In this document: piece by piece, positions 5,752 to 5,768 of the stretch | Layout: the number at the start of each line of letters is the position of its first letter | How positions within the stretch are numbered: the first letter of the stretch is position 1 | Assembly: GCA_913054055.1 (NCBI GenBank) | Contig: CAJXIT010000237.1 | Span: forward strand, 1-5,768 | Origin: an uncultured Thalassolituus sp. | GTDB taxonomy: Bacteria > Pseudomonadota > Gammaproteobacteria > Pseudomonadales > Oceanobacteraceae | Reading direction: 5' to 3' | Length of the DNA: 5,768 bases | Program-made: the position numbers and the translations under genes | Notes under the pieces: model-generated | Seen by the model: the letters and a program-made list of their open reading frames with translations, nothing else | Told to the model about the DNA's origin: nothing | Database searches by the model: none

Positions 5752-5768
5752 CCACCCTTTACTTTATT

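Overview
The window looks like an ordinary stretch of chromosome from a gammaproteobacterium, AT-leaning and possibly a marine Oceanospirillales- or Pseudomonas-related organism. This rests on the close resemblance of the prolyl-tRNA synthetase and TusA proteins to their E. coli counterparts as I remember them, and on the overall gene style. The genus is a guess. I see no transposase, integrase, tRNA, rRNA, CRISPR array or phage gene, and no gap between genes exceeds about 170 bases.

The layout is two divergent blocks around a 168-base intergenic region (2062-2229). On the minus strand, transcribed right to left, lie three closely spaced genes. The first encodes an unrecognised 158-residue cytoplasmic-looking protein with two CXXCH motifs. 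The second encodes a 12-helix major-facilitator permease of the AmpG/PAT type that starts at GTG. The third is a tusA-like sulfur-carrier gene that runs off the left edge. Gaps of 35 and 58 bases and no visible terminator suggest one operon.

On the plus strand, proS (prolyl-tRNA synthetase) is followed after one base by a small periplasmic lytic transglycosylase gene, so the two are probably co-transcribed and translationally coupled. Next, with their own gaps of 97 and 115 bases, come a group 1 truncated haemoglobin and a protein with a pair of CBS domains. These four plus-strand genes share no obvious pathway.

The most interesting signals are non-coding. The divergent region holds two AAATC-NN-GATTT dyads exactly 21 bp apart, with a third half-site 11 bp further on, which suggests an operator array read from one face of the helix. 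The leader of the CBS gene has a perfect 9-bp GC-rich inverted repeat whose 3' arm contains most of the Shine-Dalgarno sequence, next to a separate perfect 8-bp inverted repeat. The proS leader also contains a short open reading frame with a good ribosome-binding site that overlaps the proS start. I found no clear evidence of a wholly new multi-gene system. The nearest candidate is the CXXCH protein / AmpG-like permease / TusA cluster.
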